The position numbers were made by a program, and so were the translations under genes. Positions 8,410 to 17,440 of a DNA stretch of 64,000 bases are shown piece after piece; the first letter of the stretch is position 1; each line of letters starts with the position of its first letter. A model generated the notes under the pieces. The model had not been told where the DNA came from and ran no database searches. It saw nothing but the letters and a program-made list of their open reading frames with translations. Source of the stretch: Martinezella rhizogenes (GTDB lineage Bacteria > Pseudomonadota > Alphaproteobacteria > Rhizobiales > Rhizobiaceae); assembly GCA_013322215.1 (NCBI GenBank), contig JAAMEZ010000032.1, positions 186,001-250,000 on the forward strand. The letters are read 5' to 3'.

Positions 8410-9375
8410 TCAAGCAGCAGCGAGCTGCAGTTCCTTGCTGACCATGGCGCGCAGCGTGCCGAGGTCCTTGGCGAAGGCGCGGATGCCTTCGGAAAGCTTC
8501 TCGGTTGCCATTGCGTCTTCGTTCATCATCCAGCGGAAGGTCTTCTCGTCGACGGCGATCTTTTCGACGGAACCCTTGGACTCCGGCGAGAGCTTGCGCT
8601 CCAGCTTGCCTTCGTCCTTGGAAAGATCGTCGAGCAGGTTCGGGCTGATCGTCAGGCGGTCGCAGCCGGCCAGCGCTTCGATTTCGCCAGTGTTACGGAA
8701 GGAGGCGCCCATGACGATCGTCTTGATGTCGTTGGCCTTGTAGTAGTGGTAGATGTCGCGAACGGAGATGACGCCCGGATCTTCCTCGGCCGTGTAGTCC
8801 TTGCCGGTCGACTTCTTGTACCAGTCGAGGATACGGCCGACGAAGGGCGAGATCAGGAATGCCTTGGCGTCAGCGCAGGCGATCGCCTGGGCCTTGCTGA
8901 AGAGCAGCGTCAGATTACAGTCGATGCCTTCCTTCTGCAACACTTCGGCGGCACGGATGCCTTCCCAGGTGGAAGCAAGCTTGATGAGGATACGGTCGCG
9001 CTCGATGCCGCGTTCCTTATAGGAGGCGATGATGGCGCGGGCCTTGGCGAGCGAGGCTTCGGTGTTGAACGAGAGGTCGGCGTCGACTTCGGTCGAGACA
9101 CGGCCCGGAACGAGACCGGAAAGCGCTGCGCCGACGGAGATTGCCAGACGGTCGGCAACGGCAGCAACGATGGCTTCGGAGGCACCGCCCTGCTTCTTGC
9201 CCCAGGCGACGGCTTCCTTGATCGCGTCGGCGAACATCGGCGTACCGAGCGCCTTCAACACGATCGTCGGGTTGGTGGTGCAATCCACCGGCTTCAGGCG
9301 AGCGACTGCCTCGATATCGCCGGTATCGGCCACGACCGTCGTCATGGCGCGGAGTTGATCAAGCTTGGAAGTCAT
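8410..9375 (-). CDS. tal: Transaldolase, TalB type
   Basis: A 321-residue transaldolase of the E. coli TalB length and pattern. The Schiff-base lysine is Lys132 in RILIKLASTWEG, and DCTTNPTI near the N-terminus is the other hallmark. It moves a dihydroxyacetone unit between sugar phosphates in the non-oxidative pentose phosphate pathway, in the cytoplasm. The start has AAGGAT upstream. It stands alone with its own terminator and diverges, over a 461-base gap, from a SorC regulator that may control it. Confidence 0.95.
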   Translation of the reverse strand: MTSKLDQLRAMTTVVADTGDIEAVARLKPVDCTTNPTIVLKALGTPMFADAIKEAVAWGKKQGGASEAIVAAVADRLAISVGAALSGLVPGRVSTEVDADLSFNTEASLAKARAIIASYKERGIERDRILIKLASTWEGIRAAEVLQKEGIDCNLTLLFSKAQAIACADAKAFLISPFVGRILDWYKKSTGKDYTAEEDPGVISVRDIYHYYKANDIKTIVMGASFRNTGEIEALAGCDRLTISPNLLDDLSKDEGKLERKLSPESKGSVEKIAVDEKTFRWMMNEDAMATEKLSEGIRAFAKDLGTLRAMVSKELQLAAA

Positions 9376-9836
9376 AACAGGTATCCTTGTTGAATGAGGC
9401 CCATCTGGGTGGGAGATATCGGGCGGCAGATCCGGTCTTTTCGTCGGACGGGACCGAAGGCGTCAGGGGGAGCGCAGCCTTCCTTCTCCTATGTTTCGGT
9501 AACGGGATAAAAAGAGCGAAAGTTCCATTTCCGGTGAACGGCCGAGCGATGAGGAGACAACCTTCCGAAAACAAGCTTTCCACCGGCATCGGGCGCCCTA
9601 TATGGCTCCCTGTCCGGCCTGGCACTTGCTCTCAGCAGCACTCGCACATTGTCCTCCTCGACTGGACAAGACCGAATTCCTCAGCACCGACTATCAGCAA
9701 TCTCGCACCGAAAAGTCAAGGACATTTGTGCAATTCGATTGACATAAGTTTCATGTCATAGAATATCGGCAGCAGAAGAGCCGATCTCGCCTGCTCCTGT
9801 CATCCGCCATAGCCACATTTCGCTCTGAGGCGGATC
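9376..9836. other. Intergenic region between tal and the SorC-family gene
   Basis: No gene is supported in these 461 bases. They must hold the two divergent promoters. The one clear element is the inverted repeat at 9740-9758, described separately. Confidence 0.5.
9740..9758. promoter_or_regulatory. Inverted repeat TGACAT-N7-ATGTCA upstream of the SorC-family gene
   Basis: TGACAT at 9740-9745 and ATGTCA at 9753-9758 form 6-base perfect arms. The left arm also gives TTGACA, a good -35 sequence, so a protein bound here would block that promoter. It lies about 80 bases before the regulator start, fitting autoregulation. No binding data. Confidence 0.45.
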
Positions 9837-10868
9837 ATGACGTTAAATGACGCGTGCGACAATCTTGCCGGAGGACCTGTGGCCAAACTGAGACGCGGAA
9901 CACATACCGCCTATTCGGAGACCTCGTCCCTGAGGCTTCGCGCCGCCTGGCTCTATTACAACCAGGGCCTGACGCAGAAGGATGTCGCCGAGCAGCTCGG
10001 CATCAGCCGCACCACTGTCATCCGCCTGCTGGATGAGGCGATGCGTCGTGCCGAGGTGCAGATCTGGATTACCGAAGGCATAGACGACTGCGTGGAACTG
10101 GCGATCAAGCTCGAGCGCACCTATGGACTCGATGAAGCGATCGTCGTTCCCGAGCCGGCCGGCGGCAATGTGAACGCCCAGGCAAAGAGCGTCGGCCTGG
10201 CGCTCGGCCAGTTCCTGACGGAAGCCATCCCCGACAACTATACGATCGGCGTCGGTTGGGGCCGGACGATGACCGCTTCGCTCGCAAGCTTCCGCCCGAC
10301 CCGCCGCGACAATTGCAAGGTGGTCTCCCTGCTCGGCGGCATCGTTGCCGTCCACCAGACCAACCCGATCGACTACACGTGGCGTCTGGCAAGCCAGCTC
10401 GGCGCGGAATGCTATATGTTCCTCGCACCGCTGCTCGTCGACTCCGTCGAGACCAAGCGCAATCTCATCGAAAAATGCGGGCTGGAAGCCATCTACCGGC
10501 TGGCGGAAAACCTCGACCTCGCCATCGTCAGCTGCGGCGACATCGGCCCGCAATCGACCTCACTGTCGGAAGGCTTCATCTCGAAGCGCGAGCTGGAAGA
10601 GCTGATCGAAATGGGCTGCGTCTGCGACACCATGTTCAACTTCCTCGACGCCGAGGGCAATTCCGTCGATCACCCCATCAACAAGCGGGTCATGTCCGTC
10701 GATCTCGATACGCTGAAGAAAGCCAAGCACATCGTGATCTCCTCCGGCGGCGCCCACCGCGCCCAGGCAATCAGCGCCACCATCAAGCGCATCGGCTGCA
10801 ATACTTTGATCACCGATGAAAGTGCTGCCAAGGCGCTGCTGCAGATGGCTTTGGCGAAGGCGGCTTGA
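9837..10868 (+). CDS. SorC-family (sugar-binding) transcriptional regulator
   Basis: A 343-residue regulator. Residues about 30-70 form a helix-turn-helix (GLTQKDVAEQLGISRTTVIRLL); the rest is the SorC sugar-phosphate binding domain, with VGVGWGRTM-type and SGGAHRAQAI segments typical of the family. The ATG at 9837 has GAGGCGG upstream. It diverges from tal, so a sugar phosphate of the pentose phosphate pathway is a plausible effector and tal a plausible target, but these are inferences. Confidence 0.88.
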   Translation: MTLNDACDNLAGGPVAKLRRGTHTAYSETSSLRLRAAWLYYNQGLTQKDVAEQLGISRTTVIRLLDEAMRRAEVQIWITEGIDDCVELAIKLERTYGLDEAIVVPEPAGGNVNAQAKSVGLALGQFLTEAIPDNYTIGVGWGRTMTASLASFRPTRRDNCKVVSLLGGIVAVHQTNPIDYTWRLASQLGAECYMFLAPLLVDSVETKRNLIEKCGLEAIYRLAENLDLAIVSCGDIGPQSTSLSEGFISKRELEELIEMGCVCDTMFNFLDAEGNSVDHPINKRVMSVDLDTLKKAKHIVISSGGAHRAQAISATIKRIGCNTLITDESAAKALLQMALAKAA

Positions 10869-10944
10869 AGGCACCCCATCGTCGGCGTCGAATCCGCTGA
10901 ACGTGTGCACCCCCCAAAGACTCAAAGCCTATTGCAGCAATCCC

Positions 10945-11817
10945 TCAAGCATCCCCCGCTTCCCAACCCAGCATCGCCCGTTTGCGCGTCAGCCCCCAGT
11001 GATAGCCGGTGAGCTGTCCATTCTTTCCAAGCGCACGATGGCACGGCACGACGAAAGAGATCGGATTGCGGCCGACCGCTGCGCCGACTGCCCGCATCGC
11101 CGTCGGCTGGCCGATATCCTTGGCGATGTCGGAATAGGTTACCGCGCGGCCCATGGGGATCTTCAAGAGGCTTTCCCAGACACGCAGCTGGAAATCCGAG
11201 CCGATCAGCACGACGCGCAACGGCTGGTCGCTCGACCAGTTGGATCGCTCGAAGATACGCGCCGCGTAAGGCGCCGTCGCATGCGGGTCCTCGATGAACT
11301 CGGCATTCGGCCAGCGGCAGGTCATATCCGCCAGGCAGGCCTTTTCATTGCCGGTATCGCTGAAGGCGAGACCCGCAAGACCGCGATCCGTGACCATGAT
11401 CAAGGCAAGACCGAACGGCGAGATATGAAACGCATAGCGCATGACAAGGCCGCTGCCCCTCGCCTTCCACTCGCCCGGAGACATCGCCTCATGCGTCACG
11501 AAGAGATCGTGCAGCCGGCTCGGGCCGGAAAGGCCGACCTCGAAGGACGTCTCCAGGAGCGGCAGATCTTCCTTGCGCAAGAGCCGCTTGGCATGATCGA
11601 GCGTGACGGCCTGCAGAAACGCCTTGGGCGACAGACCAGCCCAGCGCGTAAACGTCTTCTGCAATTGGGTCGGCGACTGGCCGAGCCGATCGGCAAGCAT
11701 CTCCAGCGACGGCTGGTCGCGATATTCCTCGGTGATGAGTTCGATGACCTCCCGCACGGTCTCGTAGTCCTGACCGTCCGGGGTGATGTCTTTCTTCAGC
11801 TGTGCAATCGCATTCAT
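10945..11817 (-). CDS. Ada-like protein: AraC-type DNA-binding domain fused to methylated-DNA-cysteine methyltransferase
   Basis: A 290-residue fusion. Residues about 18-118 are an AraC-type double helix-turn-helix; residues about 125-290 are the O6-alkylguanine alkyltransferase domain with active-site PCHR (Cys259). The N-terminal zinc/phosphotriester domain of E. coli Ada, with its Cys38, is absent. It should repair O6-methylguanine by taking the methyl group onto Cys259 and may activate genes, but without the N-terminal switch the trigger must differ from Ada. The ATG at 11817 has AAGGAG 6 bases upstream. It stands alone on the minus strand. Confidence 0.88.
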   Translation of the reverse strand: MNAIAQLKKDITPDGQDYETVREVIELITEEYRDQPSLEMLADRLGQSPTQLQKTFTRWAGLSPKAFLQAVTLDHAKRLLRKEDLPLLETSFEVGLSGPSRLHDLFVTHEAMSPGEWKARGSGLVMRYAFHISPFGLALIMVTDRGLAGLAFSDTGNEKACLADMTCRWPNAEFIEDPHATAPYAARIFERSNWSSDQPLRVVLIGSDFQLRVWESLLKIPMGRAVTYSDIAKDIGQPTAMRAVGAAVGRNPISFVVPCHRALGKNGQLTGYHWGLTRKRAMLGWEAGDA

Positions 11818-11928
11818 GAACTTTCTCCTTGGAAAGGAGAAAACCACGGCAAGAGGGCTAAAACCACCCGTTTCTTGCGCATGTGGTCTCTCTGCGAAAA
11901 TGTGATGTCGCCGATCTGGGCAAGCGGC

Positions 11929-12432
11929 TCATATCCGCTGCGTCACACTCGCCAATGCCCGCTTGAAGGCCTTGGCAAAGCTCTCGCGATCCTCCGGATT
12001 GAGGAAGGAACCGACGTCGGTATCGTGGCTTCTGTCGCGGACATGCATGGAGACGACGCCAATCTCGCGGTGGCGGCGAACCAGGAACCGCGTCCAGAAC
12101 GGATTGAAATCATGTTCCACCATCCGCCCCGTCGGCGAAAACTTGCGGATGGAAACGTTGGTGCGCGATACCGTCACCTCTTCCCGCACTCGGCCTGACC
12201 GGTAATTCAGCCAGAAAGCGCCATAGAGCAGGAAGAAATCGGCGCCAAAGAAGATACCGATCGGCCAAGCGCCCCGCGTGACGAAAAAAATGCTGTAGAA
12301 GAGGCAGAAGGTGCCGGCCAGAGCCAGCATGATCTTGAACCCCTTTCGCGGCAGCGAGCGATGGGGAAACAATTCGGCGGCAAAAACCGGCCTGTTGCCG
12401 TCTGCAGCCGTATCGGCGTTGCGTTCCGTCAT
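11929..12432 (-). CDS. DUF2244 family membrane protein
   Basis: A 167-residue protein with two hydrophobic segments (about residues 35-72) followed by a soluble C-terminal half rich in basic residues, matching the alphaproteobacterial DUF2244 family, whose function is unknown. The start MTERNAD at 12432 leaves only 22 bases to the divergent endonuclease III start, so the two promoters must overlap the opposing genes. A longer upstream frame would overlap nth and is rejected. Confidence 0.75.
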   Translation of the reverse strand: MTERNADTAADGNRPVFAAELFPHRSLPRKGFKIMLALAGTFCLFYSIFFVTRGAWPIGIFFGADFFLLYGAFWLNYRSGRVREEVTVSRTNVSIRKFSPTGRMVEHDFNPFWTRFLVRRHREIGVVSMHVRDRSHDTDVGSFLNPEDRESFAKAFKRALASVTQRI

Positions 12433-12454
12433 AGGACTTGAGTATAGGTCGTTT

Positions 12455-13234
12455 ATGGCAAATCCAAAGATCAAATCCAGCGCCCAAACCGCGAAAAAGT
12501 CAAATGCGACCGCAGGCCGCAAGCCGGCCGCCAAGAGCCTCTATTCCAAGGCGGATCTGGAAGAGATCTTCCGGCGCTTCTCCATCCAGCGGCCGGAGCC
12601 GAAGGGTGAGCTGGAGCATGTCAATCCCTTCACGCTCGTCGTTGCGGTGGCACTTTCAGCGCAGGCGACCGATGCCGGCGTCAACAAGGCGACGCGCGCC
12701 CTCTTTGCCGTTGCCGACACGCCGCAGAAGATGCTCGACCTCGGCGAGGAGCGCATCCGCGAATATATCAAGACGATCGGCCTTTACCGCAACAAGGCGA
12801 AGAACGTCGTGGCGCTATCGGAAAAGCTGATCACCGATTTCGGCGGCGAAGTGCCGCGGACGCGCGAGGAGCTGATAACCCTGCCCGGCGTCGGCCGAAA
12901 GACCGCCAATGTGGTGCTTTCCATGGCCTTCGGCCAGGCGACGATGGCCGTCGACACGCACATCTTCCGCATCGCCAACCGGCTGCTGCTCGCCCCCGGC
13001 AAGACGCCGGACGAAGTCGAGCAGCGGCTGATGCAGATCATCCCCGACCAATATCTCTACCATGCCCACCATTGGCTGATCCTGCACGGGCGCTACTGCT
13101 GCAAGGCGCGCAAGCCCGAATGTGAGCGCTGCGTGATCGCCGACCTCTGTCGCTCGCCGGAAAAGACGTGGGACATCCCCGCTCCCCTGGTCGAACTGCC
13201 AGCACAGATCATCGGGGCGGAAGCGGCAGGCTAA
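12455..13234 (+). CDS. nth: Endonuclease III
   Basis: A 259-residue DNA glycosylase/AP lyase for oxidised pyrimidines in base excision repair. It has the helix-hairpin-helix LPGVGRKTA with catalytic Lys149, catalytic Asp167 in VDTHIFR, and the 4Fe-4S ligands Cys216, Cys223, Cys226 and Cys232 in the usual C-x6-C-x2-C-x5-C spacing. It has about 30 extra basic residues at the N-terminus compared with E. coli Nth. The ATG at 12455 was chosen because the longer frame would cover the divergent DUF2244 gene. Its stop overlaps the end of the convergent membrane-protein gene by four bases. Confidence 0.95.
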   Translation: MANPKIKSSAQTAKKSNATAGRKPAAKSLYSKADLEEIFRRFSIQRPEPKGELEHVNPFTLVVAVALSAQATDAGVNKATRALFAVADTPQKMLDLGEERIREYIKTIGLYRNKAKNVVALSEKLITDFGGEVPRTREELITLPGVGRKTANVVLSMAFGQATMAVDTHIFRIANRLLLAPGKTPDEVEQRLMQIIPDQYLYHAHHWLILHGRYCCKARKPECERCVIADLCRSPEKTWDIPAPLVELPAQIIGAEAAG

Positions 13235-13953
13235 GCTTGTCGCAGCCGCAGACTCGCTTCCTTGTGCGAGATCAGCTTGTGCAGATGCACCATCATGCCG
13301 GCAGCGAACAGCGGCGTCAGCAGGTTTAGCAGCGGGATTGCCAGAAACGCAGCAATCACCAGGCCGGCCAGAAAGACCGTGAAAGCGTGCTTGACGCGGA
13401 ACTCCCGCGCCTCGTCCGGTGAGCGGAAACGCATGGCGGCGAATTCGAAGAATTCCCGGCCGAGCAGATAGCCGTTCACCAGAAAGAAGGCGATCAGATT
13501 GACGCCCGGAATGAACAGCAGAAACAACGCCACGATATTGCCGACGATGACGACGCTGAGAAACCGCACGGAGCTTTTCATCGCCGCGGCGATCGGCATC
13601 GCCGTCCCGGGCGCATCGCCTGGATAGTCGCGCTTTTCTACAACTTCAGCGACATCATCGAGAAAGAGCCCGGCGATCAGCGCCGTGACCGGTGAAATCA
13701 GCAGCGCCATCGCCAGCGCCAATGCGATGCCGGCGAAGATGGCAAGGAAGAGCGTAAGCCAGCTAGTCCAATCCGAGGTGGACGGCATGAAGCCCTGCAG
13801 CCAAGGCAATACGAAGGAATTGAAGGCGCCTCGCAGGACGAACCAGAGCACGAGAAGCGCCAGCAATGTGAGACCCAGAACCTTCCAGAAAACCTTGCGC
13901 GTCTCCGGCGCAAAGAGATTTTCTAGGGAGAGGCGAGCAGCAAGGCCAATCAT
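13231..13953 (-). CDS. CysZ/EI24-like membrane protein
   Basis: A 240-residue integral membrane protein with about four to five hydrophobic segments and the family-like stretch FLLFIPGVNLIAFFLVNGYLLGREFFE, which matches the EI24/CysZ (sulfate transport) domain. E. coli CysZ helps sulfate uptake; sulfate transport here is inference because no cys genes are near. The start has AGAGGT 7 bases upstream. Confidence 0.7.
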   Translation of the reverse strand: MIGLAARLSLENLFAPETRKVFWKVLGLTLLALLVLWFVLRGAFNSFVLPWLQGFMPSTSDWTSWLTLFLAIFAGIALALAMALLISPVTALIAGLFLDDVAEVVEKRDYPGDAPGTAMPIAAAMKSSVRFLSVVIVGNIVALFLLFIPGVNLIAFFLVNGYLLGREFFEFAAMRFRSPDEAREFRVKHAFTVFLAGLVIAAFLAIPLLNLLTPLFAAGMMVHLHKLISHKEASLRLRQA

Positions 13954-14144
13954 TCGGTCTACCTCTTTTGGTGGTAACCGGACACTTAAGAAGCAGTTGC
14001 ATCGATATCAATATCCCGTGCAGATATATGAATGTGTCAATTAAAAATTTGAATTATTGTAATACAGTTTGCACTAATATATTCTGTACGCCACATTAAG
14101 AACAACAACCGCAACAAGATCGGCGACCCGATCAAAATTGAATG

Positions 14145-14166
14145 ACCAATTGACATAGAAATTGGT
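14145..14166. promoter_or_regulatory. Inverted repeat ACCAATT-N8-AATTGGT upstream of the RpiR-family gene
   Basis: Perfect 7-base arms at 14145-14151 and 14160-14166, about 40 bases before the start codon and overlapping a TTGACA sequence. It fits an operator for the adjacent regulator (inference). The rest of the 250-base gap is AT-rich with no other feature seen. Confidence 0.45.
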
Positions 14167-14206
14167 GCGATAGAACATCGAAAAGACCATCAAAGAGGCG
14201 CAAAAT

Positions 14207-15058
14207 TTGGAAGACCTTAGTCAGAAACTTAGACAATATATAAAGATCGGCACTCCGGCCGAACGAAGAATTGCTAAGTATTTCTCCGAGCATCTGAATG
14301 AACTACCGTTCGAGACGGCTTCCTCCGTTGCCGACAGGCTCGAACTGAGCCCAATGACGGTAGGACGGTTTCTGCGGTCGCTCGGCTACCACGGTCTGGA
14401 TGGGATAAAGGTGCACCTCAAGGAAAATGCGCCCAGCCTCTCGTCGCAATTGCCCAATATCCTCGAGCAGCTTCAGAAAGACGCGAGCGAAGGCCGTCCG
14501 CTTGCAACGCAGATTGCCGAACAGGTCGAGATGCTGCAGCATATCTACAACCTCGCCGGCCAGCCGCAATGGCACGACGCGGTTGCGACAATTCTGTCCT
14601 GTGGAAATGTCTTCATCACCTCCCACCCCAGTCTCGCGGGGATCGGCCGCTATTTCCGCGACCGCCTGACCTTTGCCCGTGATCAGGTCCTTTTCCTCGA
14701 CGGCGCCAATGGCAGCTATATCGAGCTGTTCGGTGAACCGTCCGAGGATGGACTGCTCGTTGTCATCGACTCCCCTAGCTTCGTCGCATCGCGCCTTCTG
14801 GCTCGCTCGGCTCGTCGCGCGGGCTGCAAGGTATTGCTGGTAACCGGCCAATTCACGGAATGGGCACATGAATTCGCAAACATCACGCTGTCCCTGCCGC
14901 CGCAACGCGCCAATAGCCGCGAAAACCTTTCAGCCATAATGGCACTGCTGGAATATCTGGCGATTTCAGTCGCTCACGCCGCGGGTGAAACGGCGGAAAT
15001 GAGGACGCGCCGCATAGAAGAGCTTCAAGGCATGTTCGCGCAGGCGCCGCTCCGGTAA
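14207..15058 (+). CDS. MurR/RpiR-family transcriptional regulator (TTG start)
   Basis: A 283-residue regulator with an N-terminal RpiR helix-turn-helix (residues about 1-77, ASSVADRLELSPMTVGRFLRSLGY) and a C-terminal SIS phosphosugar-binding domain (residues about 110-250). The start is TTG at 14207, supported by AGAGGCG 6-8 bases upstream; the first in-frame ATG lies inside the DNA-binding helix and cannot be right. It converges with the polyol operon and ends 5 bases from the kinase gene, so it may respond to a sugar phosphate from that pathway. Confidence 0.85.
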   Translation: MEDLSQKLRQYIKIGTPAERRIAKYFSEHLNELPFETASSVADRLELSPMTVGRFLRSLGYHGLDGIKVHLKENAPSLSSQLPNILEQLQKDASEGRPLATQIAEQVEMLQHIYNLAGQPQWHDAVATILSCGNVFITSHPSLAGIGRYFRDRLTFARDQVLFLDGANGSYIELFGEPSEDGLLVVIDSPSFVASRLLARSARRAGCKVLLVTGQFTEWAHEFANITLSLPPQRANSRENLSAIMALLEYLAISVAHAAGETAEMRTRRIEELQGMFAQAPLR

Positions 15059-15063
15059 GCCGC

Positions 15064-16647
15064 CTATTCCATGGCGTCCAGTTCCGCTCGATGGCGATAC
15101 ATGGCGAGGAAGCGCCGGTAATCGCGATCGTAGATTTCTTTCTTTTCGGCATTCGGCAGCCGCTCGTGACCGCCCGGGTACATCGCGGCGCCGGCAGCAC
15201 CCAGGCTTTCATGGAGACCGCAGGAGACGGAGGCGGCAATCGCCGTGCCGAGCAGCACCGTCTCGTTCATCTTCGGGATCACGACCTTACAGCCGGTCAC
15301 GTCGGAATAGAGCTCCATCAGCACCGAATTCTTCACATGGCCGCCGGCGACATGCAGCGTGTCAGGGACGTAGCCGTAATCCCGCATCCGCTCGAGGATA
15401 TGGCGAATGCCGAGTGCAATGCCGACGCTGGTGCGCCAATATAGCCGGCAAAGACCATCGAAAGACGCATCCAGCGTCATGCCGCTGATGACACCCAACG
15501 CGTGCGGATCAGCAAGCGGCGAACGATTGCCGTGAAAATCGGGCAGCACATGGATACGCCCGCCAAGGGAATCACCTTCCGCAAGCCTCAGCTCCGCGAT
15601 CCGCCGCACGATACGGTCGTGCAACGCCGCCGTCGGCGGCCCGCCGGCCGCATGCATGCTGACGATATGGTCGAGAAGCGCGCCTGTGGCCGACTGTCCA
15701 GCTTCGGCAAGCCACATGTCCGGAAAGACGGCCTCGTAATAAGGACCCCACATCCCGGTGCTGCGTTTGCGCTCGCGCGCAAAGGAAACCACACAGCTCG
15801 AGGTTCCAGCAATCAGTGCCAGTTGATGCTCCAGCATGTCGGCATCGCCGGCATGGGCACCAAGCGCGCCGAGCGCGCCCGCATAGGCGTCGATCATGCC
15901 CGCCCCTACGTGGCAAGCGCGGTCCAGCCCCAAGGCATCGGCGGCCTCGGCCGTCAAGGTGCCGATACTCCTGCCGACCGCAACGCTCTCCTCAGGCAGG
16001 CTGCCGCGTTCGCGCAGATCGCCAAGGCCGATCACGTTGAGGAAATCGGCCTGCCAGCCCGGCTCGCGATGCGCGAGGTAATTCCATTTCGCCACCAGCG
16101 TCGAGCGCGACCGCGCGAGCGAACCGGTCGCCTTCCAGGTCATGAAATCGGCGAGGTCGAAAAAGTAGCCGGCCTCGGCCCAGCTTTCCGGCAGGTTCTC
16201 CTTCAGCCACATCAGCTTCGGCATTTCCATTTCCGGCGACATGAACTCACCGGAATATTGAAGAACGGCATGACGCGTCGCGGTGCAGTAATCCGCCTCG
16301 GCCAGCGCCCGATGATCGAGCCAGACGATGGTGTCGAACCTCTTCTCGCCGCCGGTGGAAACGGTGAGCTGCCCGCCATCGCGATCGCGCACGACAAGCG
16401 AACAGGTGGCGTCGAAGCCGATGGCACCGATGACGGATGAATTGACGCCAGACGCTTTCACAGCGGCGCGAACGGCGATGCAGACAGCGGCCCAAATATC
16501 TTCGGAATCATGCTCGGCGTGGTTTTCACGCGGGCGATTCATCAAGATCGGATGTTCGCTTTTCCCCAGCAGTGAGCCGCTCGCCGTGAAGACACCGGCG
16601 CGCGCGCTGCCTGTGCCGATATCGACCGCAACCACGTGATCACGCAT
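15064..16647 (-). CDS. FGGY-family pentulose kinase (D-ribulokinase-like)
   Basis: A 527-residue FGGY kinase with the N-terminal phosphate loop DIGTGSARAGVF, the catalytic region around WLDHRA, and the C-terminal ATP-binding segment HVAGGHVKNSVLMELYSDVTG. Length and N-terminal pattern match the pentulose kinase branch (D-ribulose/ribitol-type) better than xylulokinase or glycerol kinase. It would phosphorylate the ketose formed by the polyol dehydrogenase upstream. It is the last gene of the leftward polyol operon, 20 bases after the HAD phosphatase gene. Substrate assignment is by family only. Confidence 0.82.
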   Translation of the reverse strand: MRDHVVAVDIGTGSARAGVFTASGSLLGKSEHPILMNRPRENHAEHDSEDIWAAVCIAVRAAVKASGVNSSVIGAIGFDATCSLVVRDRDGGQLTVSTGGEKRFDTIVWLDHRALAEADYCTATRHAVLQYSGEFMSPEMEMPKLMWLKENLPESWAEAGYFFDLADFMTWKATGSLARSRSTLVAKWNYLAHREPGWQADFLNVIGLGDLRERGSLPEESVAVGRSIGTLTAEAADALGLDRACHVGAGMIDAYAGALGALGAHAGDADMLEHQLALIAGTSSCVVSFARERKRSTGMWGPYYEAVFPDMWLAEAGQSATGALLDHIVSMHAAGGPPTAALHDRIVRRIAELRLAEGDSLGGRIHVLPDFHGNRSPLADPHALGVISGMTLDASFDGLCRLYWRTSVGIALGIRHILERMRDYGYVPDTLHVAGGHVKNSVLMELYSDVTGCKVVIPKMNETVLLGTAIAASVSCGLHESLGAAGAAMYPGGHERLPNAEKKEIYDRDYRRFLAMYRHRAELDAME

Positions 16648-16667
16648 GCAAAAGAGGTCCCGACCAC

Positions 16668-17342
16668 TTATCTCATGTTGCGGACAAGTTGTATCAATTC
16701 GGGCATCGCGTCAAACACGACTTCCGGAGAAAGCTGCTCCAATTCTGCCCGGTAGCTCGGCGAATGCGCATGCGAACCGCCGGTGAAGGCGAAGACCGTC
16801 ATACCGGCCGCGCGCGCCGCGGTGATGCCCGCCGGACTGTCTTCGACGACGATGCAATCCTTCGGCGGCACACCCATTTTTTCAGCGGCATAGAGGAAGA
16901 GATCCGGCGCCGGCTTGCCGCGTTTCACCATGCTGGCGCTGAAGATATTCGGCTCCAGCCTGTCCAGCAGTCCGGTCACGCCGAGCGAGAGGCGGATGCG
17001 CTCCAGCTGGCTCGACGAGGCGACGCAGCGCGGCAGCGAAAGCGCATCCAGCGTCGCGCCAATGCCGTCGATCGGCTTCAATTCATGCTTGAAGCGTTCG
17101 TAGAGATCGTTACGGATGCGATCGAGAAATGCCTGATCGATGAAGACATCGAATTCCGTCTGCATCGTATCGACAAGCGTCGCAAGGCTCTTGCCGAGGA
17201 AGCGGCTGTAGACGTCCTCCTCGCTCATCTCGACGCCGACATCGTGCATCGCCTGGATGAGCACGCTGACCGACAGCGGCTCGCTGTCGACAAGCACACC
17301 ATCGCAATCGAAGATTACGAGCCCTGTTTCCGCACCCGTCAT
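16668..17342 (-). CDS. HAD-superfamily phosphatase (beta-phosphoglucomutase-like)
   Basis: A 224-residue HAD subfamily IA hydrolase with motif I FDCDGVLVDSE (nucleophile Asp11-type), the helical cap, motif III at KRGKPAPD and motif IV VEDSPAGITAA. Such proteins dephosphorylate small sugar phosphates. The ATG at 17342 (MTGAETG) is chosen because the longer frame reads through the intercistronic hairpin. It sits between mtlK and the pentulose kinase; clearing a dead-end sugar phosphate is a plausible role. Confidence 0.82.
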   Translation of the reverse strand: MTGAETGLVIFDCDGVLVDSEPLSVSVLIQAMHDVGVEMSEEDVYSRFLGKSLATLVDTMQTEFDVFIDQAFLDRIRNDLYERFKHELKPIDGIGATLDALSLPRCVASSSQLERIRLSLGVTGLLDRLEPNIFSASMVKRGKPAPDLFLYAAEKMGVPPKDCIVVEDSPAGITAARAAGMTVFAFTGGSHAHSPSYRAELEQLSPEVVFDAMPELIQLVRNMR

Positions 17343-17403
17343 CACAGATCCAACCTGAATTCCGTTGTTGTCCCGCCGCCCGATTGATCGGCGCAGCAAT
17401 GGA

Positions 17404-17435
17404 AAACGGCCGGAACAGGAGAAGTCCGGCCGTTT
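17404..17435 (-). other. Stem-loop after mtlK
   Basis: Eleven-base perfect arms (AAACGGCCGGA at 17404-17414, complement at 17425-17435) with a 10-base loop lie just after the mtlK stop. Only GTTTTCC follows on the minus strand, so it would be a leaky terminator or an mRNA-stabilising hairpin that lowers expression of the two genes beyond. Confidence 0.65.
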
Positions 17436-17440
17436 GAAAA

